This document shows positions 19,327 through 27,819 of a DNA stretch of 64,000 nucleotides, piece by piece. Position 1 is the first letter of the stretch; the number at the start of each line of letters is the position of its first letter. Source of the stretch: Verrucomicrobiota bacterium (lineage in GTDB: Bacteria > Verrucomicrobiota > Verrucomicrobiia > Chthoniobacterales > Terrimicrobiaceae); NCBI GenBank assembly GCA_026398255.1, contig JAPLTG010000032.1, positions 1 through 64,000 of the forward strand, given 5' to 3'. Under the pieces are notes generated by a model. The model was given only the letters and a program-made list of their open reading frames with translations, ran no database searches and was not told the DNA's origin. A program made the translations under genes and the position numbers.

Positions 19327-20049
19327 ATGAAATTTTATGCAACAGCGATTGCGCTTTTGGCGTCCGTCATGTCTTCCCAGGCTGCTCCGCAGGAACCCGC
19401 CGAGACAACCCTCTGGCAGGTTTTGGTATCCGGCGGGCCGGTGATGTATCCGCTGGCTGGCTTGTCGATTTTGGCGTTGATGCTGATCGTGGCTTACACC
19501 TTTTCCATGCGGCGGGGATCGGTGGTCAGCGGGCGCTACATGCAGGCGGCCGAGGCTCTGATTCGAAAAAAGGATTACCTCGGTCTTCTCTCGCTCTCCA
19601 GTCGCCACGGCCAGGCGATCGCCGGCGTGATGGAGCGCTCCATGAATTTTCTCACTCAAAACTCCAACGCCTCCCTCGCCGAGGCCCGCGAAATCGCCCA
19701 AGCCGAGGGCGTTCGTCTCGCCGGGCTGTGGAATCAACGCATCAGCTATCTCGCGGATATCGGATCGATCGCGCCGATGCTCGGGCTTTTTGGAACGGTT
19801 TTGGGAATGATCAAATCCTTCTCCGTCGTGGCGAGTGACATCGCGGCCTCGCGTCCGATGATGCTGGCTGATGGCGTCGCCGAGGCACTTGTGACGACCG
19901 CCGCCGGCTTGATGATCGGGATTCCAGTCATGGCCGCCTACGCTTTTTTCCGTGGCCGGGTGCAGTCGATGGTTTCGGATCTTGAGGCCGCGTCCACCAT
20001 TCTCATGGCCCAACTCGGGGCGGGCCAATCCGACTCCTCGAAGAATTGA
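19327..20049 (+). CDS. exbB: MotA/TolQ/ExbB-family proton channel protein with signal peptide
   Basis: A 240-residue inner-membrane protein. It starts with a cleavable signal-like segment (FYATAIALLASVMSSQAAP) absent from short ExbB forms. A first membrane helix follows (VMYPLAGLSILALMLIVAYTF), then the family pair RISYLADIGSIAPMLGLFGTVLGMI and ADGVAEALVTTAAGLMIGIP. It forms a proton channel with the ExbD subunit encoded next. The start at 19327 is chosen because the earlier in-frame ATG at 19288 adds residues in front of the signal peptide. It heads a three-gene unit with exbD and a large TPR protein; no TonB gene is visible. Confidence 0.9.
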   Translation: MKFYATAIALLASVMSSQAAPQEPAETTLWQVLVSGGPVMYPLAGLSILALMLIVAYTFSMRRGSVVSGRYMQAAEALIRKKDYLGLLSLSSRHGQAIAGVMERSMNFLTQNSNASLAEAREIAQAEGVRLAGLWNQRISYLADIGSIAPMLGLFGTVLGMIKSFSVVASDIAASRPMMLADGVAEALVTTAAGLMIGIPVMAAYAFFRGRVQSMVSDLEAASTILMAQLGAGQSDSSKN

Positions 20050-20053
20050 ACGA

Positions 20054-20467
20054 ATGAATTTTCGTGGCTCCATTCAAAACAACGCACCGGGTTTTCAGAT
20101 CGCCCCGATGGTGGATATTGTTTTCCTGCTGCTGATTTTCTTTCTCGTGACTTGGAATTTCTCGCGCAACGAGACCGAGTTGGATGTCAAAGTCCCGAAA
20201 GCCCGCGAGGGAAAGGAAACCCGGCGGGCTGTCGGGGAAGTGATCCTTAATGTCAAAAGCAATGGCACCGTGGTCATGAACCGCCGCCAAATGAACGCGA
20301 AAGAACTTCAGGACACTCTCCAAAAAATCGCCTCCCTCTACCCCGATCAGGCCGTGATCCTGCGTGGCGACGAGAGCACCGACTACCGCCATGTCGTCGA
20401 GGTTCTGGATACTTGCCGTCGGGCAAACATTTGGAATGTCGCGTTCGCGACCAGTCGTCCCGAATGA
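20054..20467 (+). CDS. exbD: ExbD/TolR-family protein
   Basis: A 137-residue protein with a single N-terminal membrane helix (IVFLLLIFFLVTWNF), preceded by the essential Asp in PMVDIVFLL that carries protons in this family. The periplasmic domain ends LRGDESTDYRHVVEVLDTCR and then IWNVAFAT, the typical ExbD closing pattern. It lies four bases after the exbB stop, and its own stop overlaps the next start (ATGA). Together with ExbB it should couple the proton gradient to an outer-membrane process. Confidence 0.92.
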   Translation: MNFRGSIQNNAPGFQIAPMVDIVFLLLIFFLVTWNFSRNETELDVKVPKAREGKETRRAVGEVILNVKSNGTVVMNRRQMNAKELQDTLQKIASLYPDQAVILRGDESTDYRHVVEVLDTCRRANIWNVAFATSRPE

Positions 20468-22968
20468 GGATTGCCGGCCTGCTGCTTCTCGCGGCAACCC
20501 CGCTGATCGCCCAAGAGCCCGTCGAGGTGCGGCGTGCCCTTCCGGCGACCGCTGTCGATCCGGCGGGTTATCAAAATCCCGCCTGGATGGATCACCTGCC
20601 TCCAGAAATCCGCCGCGCCGAGCCCGTTCATCCGGTCCAAGTCCCTGCGCCGGTCGTTATCGCCAATCCAGACCCCGTGCCGACTCCCATGCCAGTAGTC
20701 CCGCCTGTTCCCATTGCGACTCCAGAGCCCGCGCCGGTGGCTTTGGAAACCACCTCGACGAACAGCAAAGCCGAGGAAGCGCTTGCCAGAGCCAATAATT
20801 TTTACGCCCGCAAGATGCCCGAGTTCGCTATTCCGGAATACGAGAAATTCCTGATCTTGCAGACCAGTGGGCCGGGGAGGGACGGGGCGCTCTTCCGACT
20901 CGCCGAAAGCCACCGCATTTCCGGAAACCCCGCTGCAGCTCGCATCGGCTACGAAAAGCTCGTGAATGAATTTCAGTCCGGCGAGTTCGCGGCCGCCGGC
21001 GCGTTCCGTTTGGGCGAAATCCTCTTCGCCGAGAAATTCTACGAGCCTGCGACGATCCAATTCGAGTTGGCTGCCCGGGAGGCCAAGGAGCCTGGCATTC
21101 GTCTCGCCTCCACCTATTTTGCCGCCCGCGGGCTTGATGCCTTGAAACGCGAGGATTCCGCCGAGGAGCGGTATCGCTCCGTCCTCGAGCAGACGGCTGA
21201 TAATCCCTATCTCGAAAATGCGGCCATGGCCCTTGGAGTGCTCCAACTCCGTCGTGGAAAAAACGAGGCGGCCCTCAAGACCTACGAGACCCTTTCGCAA
21301 ATCGCCACCGCGCCTGATGTCTCCGCGAGCGCCGCCTTGCAAGCGGCACGGCTCGCCAAGGAATCCGGCGCGAATGCAAAAGCCTTCTCGCTTTTCGAGG
21401 CCGCGGCACAGAAATCCGCTGATCCGAAAACCCAATCCGAGGCGCTCGTGGAATCCCTGCGACTCCGCTACCAAGCGAAGGACTTCGAGGGCGCGGTGAA
21501 AGCAGCCACCGCCGCCGAGGCATCATTGGACCCCGCCGCCCGCGCCGAAGTCGTCCAAATCCTCGCCGCCTCCCTGCGCCAGACCGGTCGAGAAAATGAA
21601 GCCCGCCAAGCCTACGACCGGCTTCTTACCGAACACGCGGCGTCGGCCACGCCCGAGATTCTCTACCAACGCCTGTTGACTCTTTATGCGTTAAAAGACC
21701 CGATGCTGCCTGCCGAAGCCGACAAGTTTTTGCAAACCTCCGCCGAGCCCAAGCAGAAAGCCGCCGTGTCACTGCTCAAAGCCGAATCGCTTTTTCAGCG
21801 CAACGAATTCGCCGCCGCCGCGCGGGCTTACGAACCGATTCTGGCGAACACCTGGCTCACCAAAGATCAGCAAACAGCGGCTCTCTACAAATTCGCGTGG
21901 GCACTCAGCTCTTCGGGAGATTTTGCCGGAGCGGTGCGCGCCTACACCGAATTCCTCGCCAAAAATCCGAACGACAAACTCGCCTCCGGGGCGCTCTTTC
22001 AGCGCGGGTTGGCCCATCAAAAAATGAAAGCTTATCCCGAGGCCGTGGCGGATTTTGATTTGCTCCTGAAAGATTACTCGATGAGCAAGGATGTGGAATT
22101 GGCCTTGCTCCAAAAGGCTCTCACGCTGGGCACGCTGAACAAATATCCCGAGATGGCGTCCGTCTTTCGCGAGTTGCTCGCGAAGTATCCGCAGTCCGCC
22201 GCCGCCGCGCAGGCGAATTACTGGATTGGTTGGGAAGCCAGTGAAAAGAAGAACCACAAAGAAGCCCTGCCATTCCTCGACCGCGCCCGCACGCTCGACG
22301 CAAAAAACTACGGCGAGCGGGCCTCGCTTCGGATCATTCTTTCTTATTATCAGCTCGAAGATCTCGGTTCCCTCGGGGCCGAGGTCGATCGCTATCAAGG
22401 CGCGCCTCTGCCTCCCCAAATTCTCGCTTGGCTCTCGCAAGGCTTGATTGAAAAAGGCGAATTCGCCAAAGCCGCTAAAATCCTCCAACCCCTCGCCGAT
22501 CAGTCGGCCTCAGACACTCCGGATATTTTCATTCTTCTTTCCGAGGCGCGTCTTGGATTGGGAGATTTTGCCGGAGCGTGTCAGGCCGCTGACAAATTCT
22601 TGGCCGCTGTATCCCAGCCTCCCGCGCAGGCGAGGGGGAATATCGCCAAGGCCCGAGCCGAAGCTGGTCTGCAGCGTTTTCCGAGTGCCCGTCAAGCGGT
22701 GGACCAAGCCCTCTTTCTGCAACCCGAAGGCCGCCTCAACTCCGAAGCGCGCATCGCCTCAGGGGATGTTTATTTTGCCGAGGGGGACTACGACAGCGCC
22801 GCTCGGGCCTTTCTTTCCGTATCGGTTCTGAGTGATGACCAAAATCTCGCCCCGAAGGCCTTATCGCGCGCTGCCGAATCCTACGAGCGGGCCAACAACC
22901 GCGAGGAAGCCGACAAGGTGCTCAAAGAACTCTCGGAGCGTTTTCCCAACTACCGTCGCGATTCCTGA
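20464..22968 (+). CDS. Large periplasmic TPR-repeat protein
   Basis: An 834-residue protein beginning MRIAGLLLLAATPLIAQEP, a clear signal peptide. A proline-rich linker (residues 60-95, many P-V-P repeats) is followed by about 700 residues of tetratricopeptide-like helical repeats. Examples are FRLAESHRISGNPAAARIGY and AALYKFAWALSSSGDFAGAV. It is translationally coupled to exbD. In Verrucomicrobiota and Bacteroidota, ExbB/ExbD operons often end in such TPR proteins, which may act as periplasmic adaptors or lipoprotein-assembly scaffolds (inference). Not TonB: there is no N-terminal anchor helix and no TonB C-terminal domain. Confidence 0.85.
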   Translation: MRIAGLLLLAATPLIAQEPVEVRRALPATAVDPAGYQNPAWMDHLPPEIRRAEPVHPVQVPAPVVIANPDPVPTPMPVVPPVPIATPEPAPVALETTSTNSKAEEALARANNFYARKMPEFAIPEYEKFLILQTSGPGRDGALFRLAESHRISGNPAAARIGYEKLVNEFQSGEFAAAGAFRLGEILFAEKFYEPATIQFELAAREAKEPGIRLASTYFAARGLDALKREDSAEERYRSVLEQTADNPYLENAAMALGVLQLRRGKNEAALKTYETLSQIATAPDVSASAALQAARLAKESGANAKAFSLFEAAAQKSADPKTQSEALVESLRLRYQAKDFEGAVKAATAAEASLDPAARAEVVQILAASLRQTGRENEARQAYDRLLTEHAASATPEILYQRLLTLYALKDPMLPAEADKFLQTSAEPKQKAAVSLLKAESLFQRNEFAAAARAYEPILANTWLTKDQQTAALYKFAWALSSSGDFAGAVRAYTEFLAKNPNDKLASGALFQRGLAHQKMKAYPEAVADFDLLLKDYSMSKDVELALLQKALTLGTLNKYPEMASVFRELLAKYPQSAAAAQANYWIGWEASEKKNHKEALPFLDRARTLDAKNYGERASLRIILSYYQLEDLGSLGAEVDRYQGAPLPPQILAWLSQGLIEKGEFAKAAKILQPLADQSASDTPDIFILLSEARLGLGDFAGACQAADKFLAAVSQPPAQARGNIAKARAEAGLQRFPSARQAVDQALFLQPEGRLNSEARIASGDVYFAEGDYDSAARAFLSVSVLSDDQNLAPKALSRAAESYERANNREEADKVLKELSERFPNYRRDS

Positions 22969-23082
22969 GTTGGTGCTCCTCTTTGGCGACGGTCTGCTTC
23001 ATCTCCATCAATGATCAGAAGAGGGCGGTGCGAGGGTTTCCCTGATCTTGATTGGAGAAACCCAGTAGACCATGGTGGGTGA

Positions 23083-24018
23083 ATGACAGCTGTTTCGACC
23101 GATTTGATCTCGGAAATCCTCGAATTGAAGCGCGCCCGCAACGCGGTGATCCTCGCGCACAACTACCAGATCGCCGCCATCCAGGAAGTGGCCGATTTTG
23201 TGGGGGACTCGCTCGGACTCAGCCGCCAGGCTGCGGCGACGGATGCCGAGGTGATCGCCTTTTGCGGAGTTCATTTCATGGGCGAGACGGCGAAGATTTT
23301 GAGCCCAGGAAAAACCGTGGTCATTCCGGACATGGACGCCGGTTGCTCCCTCTCGGATTCCTGCCCTGACGAAAAGCTCGCCGCGTTTCTCGAGGAACAC
23401 CGGGATAAAAATTACTATGTCATCGCCTACATCAATTGCAGTGCGGGCGTGAAGGCACTCTCCGATGTGATTGTGACGAGTGGGAACGCCGTCAAAATCG
23501 TCAATGCCGCGCCTGCTGACCGCAACATTCTCTTCGTGCCCGACCAAAACCTCGGCGCGTGGGTGATGGAGCAGACCGGTCGCAAAATGGATCTCTGGCG
23601 GGGGAGTTGCTATGTCCATGTCGAGTTCACCCGCGAGAGCATCCATCGCATCAAGGCGGAATACCCCGGCGCGGTGGTGGTGGCGCATCCCGAGTGCACG
23701 CACGCGGTGCGTCTCTTGGCGGACGAGGTTTGTTCCACCGAGAAGATGGTTTCATTCTGTCGCGAGAATCCCGCGAAGGATTTCATCATCGTCACTGAGA
23801 GCGGCATGCTCCACCGGCTCCGCCGGGAGGTTCCGGACAAGAATTTCATTCCCGGCCCGACTGACCACTGCGCGTGTGCGGATTGCCGCTACATGAAATT
23901 AAACACGCTGGAAAAGCTGCGCGACTGCCTCAAGAACCTGGAGCCGCAAATCCACATCCCTGAGGAAACCCGCGCCAAGGCCGAGCGGTCCGTGAGGCGG
24001 ATGCTGGAGTTGTCCTGA
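23083..24018 (+). CDS. nadA: Quinolinate synthase A
   Basis: A 311-residue iron-sulphur enzyme that condenses iminoaspartate with dihydroxyacetone phosphate to quinolinate in NAD biosynthesis. Cluster-ligand cysteines are visible in FCGVHFMGETA, VVAHPECTHAV and CACADCRYMKLN. NAVILAHNYQI at the N terminus is the family start. The ATG at 23083 gives the standard length. An imperfectly explained hairpin (GGGTTTC 23034-23040 with GAAACCC 23057-23063) lies in the leader, but no known NAD riboswitch motif could be recognised. No nadB or nadC is adjacent. Confidence 0.96.
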   Translation: MTAVSTDLISEILELKRARNAVILAHNYQIAAIQEVADFVGDSLGLSRQAAATDAEVIAFCGVHFMGETAKILSPGKTVVIPDMDAGCSLSDSCPDEKLAAFLEEHRDKNYYVIAYINCSAGVKALSDVIVTSGNAVKIVNAAPADRNILFVPDQNLGAWVMEQTGRKMDLWRGSCYVHVEFTRESIHRIKAEYPGAVVVAHPECTHAVRLLADEVCSTEKMVSFCRENPAKDFIIVTESGMLHRLRREVPDKNFIPGPTDHCACADCRYMKLNTLEKLRDCLKNLEPQIHIPEETRAKAERSVRRMLELS

Positions 24019-24038
24019 AACGAACTCAGCGGAATTGA

Positions 24039-24073
24039 CCACAGAGGACACAGAGAGCACAGAGAGCACAGAG
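24039..24073. repeat. CACAGAGG-type degenerate tandem repeat
   Basis: CCACAGAGGACACAGAGAGC followed by two further ACAGAG units within 35 bases, downstream of nadA. Similar CACGGAGGCACGGGG-like strings occur at 41086-41112 and GACGCAGAGGAGG at about 41208-41220. These are degenerate intergenic repeats, not CRISPR, because there are no spacers of constant length. Confidence 0.6.
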
Positions 24074-24178
24074 GTAGAGGGAGTTTTTGGTATTTCGTCT
24101 TCATTATAAAAATCAGTTTTCCTGCGGAATCCATCATGCGGCCTCGACACCGGAGCCTCGGTGTGGAATGGGATGTTG

Positions 24179-24967
24179 ATGCCAGTTGACGCGATACTTT
24201 TTGATTTGGACGACACCTTGATCGTCGATGAGGCGGTTTCCAAAGAGGCGCTGGCCTCGACGGCGAAAAAAGCCTCGATGGCTTGCGGAGCCGATGCCAT
24301 TCGGTTGGCGAAAGATGTTCACCGGATCGGATCCGGGCTCTGGCGCGAAGGTCCATGCCATCCTTACACGAAGGGGATCGGAATTAGTTTTCATGAATGT
24401 CTCTGGGGGCGATTCGAAGGCGATGCGTCGGAGTTAACCGCGTTGAGGAATTGGGCCGTGCGCTATCGGGTCGAGGTATTCGCCACGGCCCTGGCAGAGC
24501 AGGAACTGCCCGACGAGGATTTGGCGGAGAAACTCTCCGAGCATTTCAGCTTCGAGCGGCGCCGACTGCAGCGACTCATGCCGGACGCGGTGGAAACACT
24601 CGTTCGCCTCAAGGCCACGCATCAAGTCGCTCTTCTCACCAATGGGGCTCCGGATTTGCAGCGCGAGAAAATCGCCTCCTCGGGCCTTGGTTCCTACTTC
24701 GATGCAATTGCTGTGTCCGGCGAGCGCGGGGTGGGAAAACCCAAACCTGAAATTTTTGAAATGCTCCTCTCCGATCTTGGTGTCTCAGCGGATCGAGCGG
24801 TCATGGTCGGCAATAGTCTCGAGCGCGACATTGCCGGGGCGATCAATGCGAAACTCGCCGCCGCCATTTGGATTCAAGTTCCAGGCTCCGAGGAGCGGGC
24901 CGAAGTGATTCCTCACCACACGATCCGGGGTTTGCATGAAATCCCCGCGATTGTGGCGTGGATGTGA
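24179..24967 (+). CDS. HAD-superfamily hydrolase (subfamily IA)
   Basis: A 262-residue phosphatase-like protein. Motif I is AILFDLDDTLI with the two catalytic Asp, motif II is VALLTNGAP, and the lysine of motif III lies in GVGKPKPEIF. Motif IV (VMVGNSLERDIAGAINA) carries the metal ligand Asp. An alpha-helical cap lies between motifs I and II. Substrate unknown; the closest general type is the YjjG/GS1-like nucleotidase and phosphoglycolate phosphatase group. The start at 24179 places MPVDAILFDLDD at the family start; ATGs at 24161 and 24173 are alternatives. Confidence 0.88.
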   Translation: MPVDAILFDLDDTLIVDEAVSKEALASTAKKASMACGADAIRLAKDVHRIGSGLWREGPCHPYTKGIGISFHECLWGRFEGDASELTALRNWAVRYRVEVFATALAEQELPDEDLAEKLSEHFSFERRRLQRLMPDAVETLVRLKATHQVALLTNGAPDLQREKIASSGLGSYFDAIAVSGERGVGKPKPEIFEMLLSDLGVSADRAVMVGNSLERDIAGAINAKLAAAIWIQVPGSEERAEVIPHHTIRGLHEIPAIVAWM

Positions 24968-25026
24968 TGCCGCTGCGCACGCGTGGGGAAAAAAGGCGCC
25001 GACGGAGCGTCGCCCTCCAACTGGCA

Positions 25027-25797
25027 TTAGGCCTTCCGCATGGGAAGGTGGTCCTGACAAAATTCTTGGCCTGTTGCGGTGACCCGGAATTCTGCCTCGG
25101 GGTGGGAAATCTCGGTGGCGCCGCAGGTTTCGCAGCGATGGAGTGATTCCGAGGTTTTGGACGCGGATTCAAAGCGGGCCCGGCGGTTGGCGGTTTGGCG
25201 TTGGTCGATCCGGTTTCGTAGGAACGCGGGGCCGAAGAAGAGGAGGTAGTTCCCGAGGCACATGATGACCATCATTTTGGCCGAGAGCGGCCCGAAAACC
25301 AGATACAGGAACGGAAGCAATAGACTGAACAGCGCCACCCATTTCATTTTCACCGGGAGGATCAGAAAGAGGAGAATCTCGAAATTCGGAGCCAGCGTGG
25401 CCACCGCGAGGAAGAGCGAGAGGTTCAGAAAAAAATTCCCGCCGCTGACACCGAAGATCAGAGCGGAGGCGATGCAGAGGAGCATCCCGAGGAGGTAATA
25501 GGCATTCAGGCGAAAAGCTCCCCAACTCGACTCGAGCATGTCGCCGATCCACCAAGTAAAAAGCAGATAGAAAATAATCCAAAGAATCCGGGTCGTTTCA
25601 GGAATGAAAATCCATGTCACCAATCGCCAGACCTCGCCGCGCAGGACGGCGGAGCGGTCGAGATCCAGCACGGCCGCGTAGCCTGGTTCGAATGTGACGA
25701 TCAGGAAAACCAAGGCGTTGAAGGCGACGACATAGCGTATCAAGCCAGGAATGGCGAAACGGCCGAGGGATTTTTCGAGGCGGTCGAGAAGGGGCAT
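25027..25797 (-). CDS. Rhomboid-like membrane protein with C-terminal zinc ribbon, probably not a protease
   Basis: A 256-residue protein with about six membrane helices. RGEVWRLVTWIFIP resembles the rhomboid L1 start and IFGVSGGNFF contains a GxSG-like motif. However, no histidine occurs in any membrane helix, so the Ser-His dyad of active rhomboids is absent. The polar C terminus has CETCGATEIS and FCQDHLP, a likely one-zinc ribbon facing the cytoplasm. It therefore resembles derlin or TMEM115-type pseudoproteases more than active GlpG. The start at 25797 avoids overlap with the RluD gene upstream. It converges with the HAD gene. Confidence 0.75.
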   Translation of the reverse strand: MPLLDRLEKSLGRFAIPGLIRYVVAFNALVFLIVTFEPGYAAVLDLDRSAVLRGEVWRLVTWIFIPETTRILWIIFYLLFTWWIGDMLESSWGAFRLNAYYLLGMLLCIASALIFGVSGGNFFLNLSLFLAVATLAPNFEILLFLILPVKMKWVALFSLLLPFLYLVFGPLSAKMMVIMCLGNYLLFFGPAFLRNRIDQRQTANRRARFESASKTSESLHRCETCGATEISHPEAEFRVTATGQEFCQDHLPMRKA

Positions 25798-25813
25798 GGT
25801 TGCGGGAAGTTCT

Positions 25814-26767
25814 CTATTTCGAATGCGTGTTTGTAAATTTCGGAACCTCACGGAGCGAGGCTTCGCGGGCCCACTCAGGGAAATCCTCGGGCAATGGCGC
25901 TGTGAAGGAGAGGACTTGGCCTGATGCGGGGTGGGTGAAGGCCAGCTTCCATGCATGGAGCATGTGACGCTCAAATTTTCCGCGCCGGCCATAGGCAGGG
26001 TCTCCCGACACGGAATGCCCGAGGTGTTTCAAGTGAACGCGGATCTGGTGCGTGCGACCGGTCTTGGGATGGCATTGCACGAGAGCTTTTCCCTCGCGGG
26101 AATCCAACACACGGTAGTGAGTCAGAGCCTCGCGGCCCCGATCGATGACGGCCATTTTTTGGCGGTGGATGGCGTGTCGGCCGATGGCGGCATCGATTTT
26201 TCCGTGAGGCATGCGGGGGACTCCATCGACGAGGGCGAGGTAGGTTTTTTCGACATTGCGGGAGGCGAACTGATCGGCGAGCGAGCGGTGGGTTTGTTCG
26301 GTTTTTGCGACGACGAGGACTCCGGAGGTTTCCTTGTCGAGTCGGTGAACGATGCCCGGACGCTCCGTTCCGCCGACGACCTCGATGCCCGCGCAGTGGT
26401 GGAGGAGGCCGTTGGCAAGAGTGCCTTCGCGGTTTCCCGCGCCCGGGTGGACGACGAGGCCGGCGGGTTTGTCGAGGACGAGGAGGTGTTCATCCTCGAA
26501 AAGAATGCCCAGCGGCATCTCCTGCGCGGCGAGGGGTGAGGGGAGGGTTTCCTCGGGAATTTCCAAAACCACGGAGTCGCCCTCGCGCAGGACGAGCGAG
26601 GGTTTGGCGGGCTGGGAATTCACGCTCGCGCGCCCATCGCGGATGAATCCCTGCAAGCGGGAGCGGGAAAAATCGGGACAGAGACCGCCGAGAAACCGGT
26701 CGAGGCGCTCACCGGCATCGGCGGGCCCGGCAATGGATTCGACGCGGTTGGAAGGCGGGTTGGACAT
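25814..26767 (-). CDS. rluD: 23S rRNA pseudouridine synthase, RluD type
   Basis: A 317-residue enzyme isomerising uridines in RNA. The N-terminal S4 RNA-binding domain (ERLDRFLGGLCPDFSRSRLQ) is followed by the RluA-family catalytic domain. The catalytic Asp lies in IVHRLDKETSGVLVVAKT, with the terminal motif CHPKTGRTHQIRVHL. The start at 26767 gives MSNPPSNRVESIAG; a longer frame to 26833 would overlap the divergent promoter region. RluD is preferred over RluA/RluC by length and the S4 domain, but exact site specificity cannot be read from sequence. Confidence 0.92.
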   Translation of the reverse strand: MSNPPSNRVESIAGPADAGERLDRFLGGLCPDFSRSRLQGFIRDGRASVNSQPAKPSLVLREGDSVVLEIPEETLPSPLAAQEMPLGILFEDEHLLVLDKPAGLVVHPGAGNREGTLANGLLHHCAGIEVVGGTERPGIVHRLDKETSGVLVVAKTEQTHRSLADQFASRNVEKTYLALVDGVPRMPHGKIDAAIGRHAIHRQKMAVIDRGREALTHYRVLDSREGKALVQCHPKTGRTHQIRVHLKHLGHSVSGDPAYGRRGKFERHMLHAWKLAFTHPASGQVLSFTAPLPEDFPEWAREASLREVPKFTNTHSK

Positions 26768-26821
26768 GGCGGAGAAGGTAGTGCAGTTTCGCCACCGCCG
26801 TAAACTCCAGTCCCTTCCTTC

Positions 26822-27778
26822 ATGCCAAACCACGAGGATTATCCGTCAGCTCCCGGCGAGGATTTGCCACTTTACGAATTATGCCCCGAATGTGGCGAGG
26901 TGATGGATATGAGCACGATTCGGATTTTCTCCCGCGTGGCGTGTTCAGCTTGTGGAGTGGAGTTCATGGCTCGGTGCCACATCGACCGGTTTCAAATCCT
27001 CGAATCGATTGCCGATGGAGGAACTTCGTCGGTTTTCAAGGCGCTGGATTCGGAATCCGGCAGCGTGGTGGCTCCAAAAATCATCAAGCAAGATCCAGGC
27101 GCAGATCCCGCCATAATAGAACACCACGAGGCCCAAGCCCACGCCATCGCCGAGATCGACCACGCCCACATCGTCAGGATTTTTCAGATTGGAAAAACAC
27201 AGGGATATTTCTATCTGGCGATGGAACTTCTCGGAGGCGGATCGCTCGATGATCGGATTCAAGCGAGGGGGCGTCTCGATGAGGAAACCGTGTTGCAAAC
27301 TGGAATCGAGGCGGCGGAGGGATTGGCAGCGCTGCTGGCGCAAGGCTTGCTGCATCGGGATATCAAACCCGCGAATATTTTGTTCACCGAGTCGCACTCC
27401 GTGAAGCTCGTGGATTTCGGATTGAGCGCGCCAGCGCTCGGGGAGATTTGGGGGACTCCAAACTACATCGCACCGGAAAAACTTGCAGAAGAGCCCGAGG
27501 ATTTCCGGAGCGATATCTTCAGTCTTGGAGCGACTTTGTTTCACGCCCTGGCTGGACGAGCACCTTGCGAAACCGACCACATCCCGCTGGAGGCGCTGCG
27601 GGAATTGAAGAAACATCCAGCCGATCTGCGTTCCCTTGCGCCCGGAGTTCGAGAGGAAACGGTTCAGATGATTGAACGCATGATGGCGCTGGATCCTGCG
27701 GAGCGTCCTGCTGGTTATCCCGAGTTGATCGAGCAACTCCGCGAGGTTTTGGGTAAAGTCCGGACTCCGGCACATTGA
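26822..27778 (+). CDS. Serine/threonine protein kinase with N-terminal zinc ribbon
   Basis: A 318-residue soluble kinase. The N terminus has two CxxC pairs (CPECGEVMD and CSACGVEF), a probable zinc ribbon. The Pkn2-type kinase domain follows from about residue 60: a glycine loop that is partly relaxed (ESIADGGTSSVFKA), a lysine in VAPKII, the catalytic loop LLHRDIKPANIL, metal Asp in VDFGLS and APE in YIAPEKL. Unlike most PASTA or WD40 kinases it has no membrane helix or sensor tail. It is divergent from rluD and upstream of lptG, with no clear functional link. Confidence 0.9.
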   Translation: MPNHEDYPSAPGEDLPLYELCPECGEVMDMSTIRIFSRVACSACGVEFMARCHIDRFQILESIADGGTSSVFKALDSESGSVVAPKIIKQDPGADPAIIEHHEAQAHAIAEIDHAHIVRIFQIGKTQGYFYLAMELLGGGSLDDRIQARGRLDEETVLQTGIEAAEGLAALLAQGLLHRDIKPANILFTESHSVKLVDFGLSAPALGEIWGTPNYIAPEKLAEEPEDFRSDIFSLGATLFHALAGRAPCETDHIPLEALRELKKHPADLRSLAPGVREETVQMIERMMALDPAERPAGYPELIEQLREVLGKVRTPAH

Positions 27779-27819
27779 CGCCCCGCGCTGCTGGGAGATA
27801 GTCTCGCGGCTTCCGCGAA

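Noticed and set aside
23034-23063. Hairpin before nadA considered as an NAD riboswitch
   Set aside because: Only one 7-bp stem with a 16-base loop and none of the known NAD-motif bases.
24039-24073. Short repeats considered as a CRISPR array
   Set aside because: Units are 8-12 bases without unique spacers, and no cas gene is nearby.
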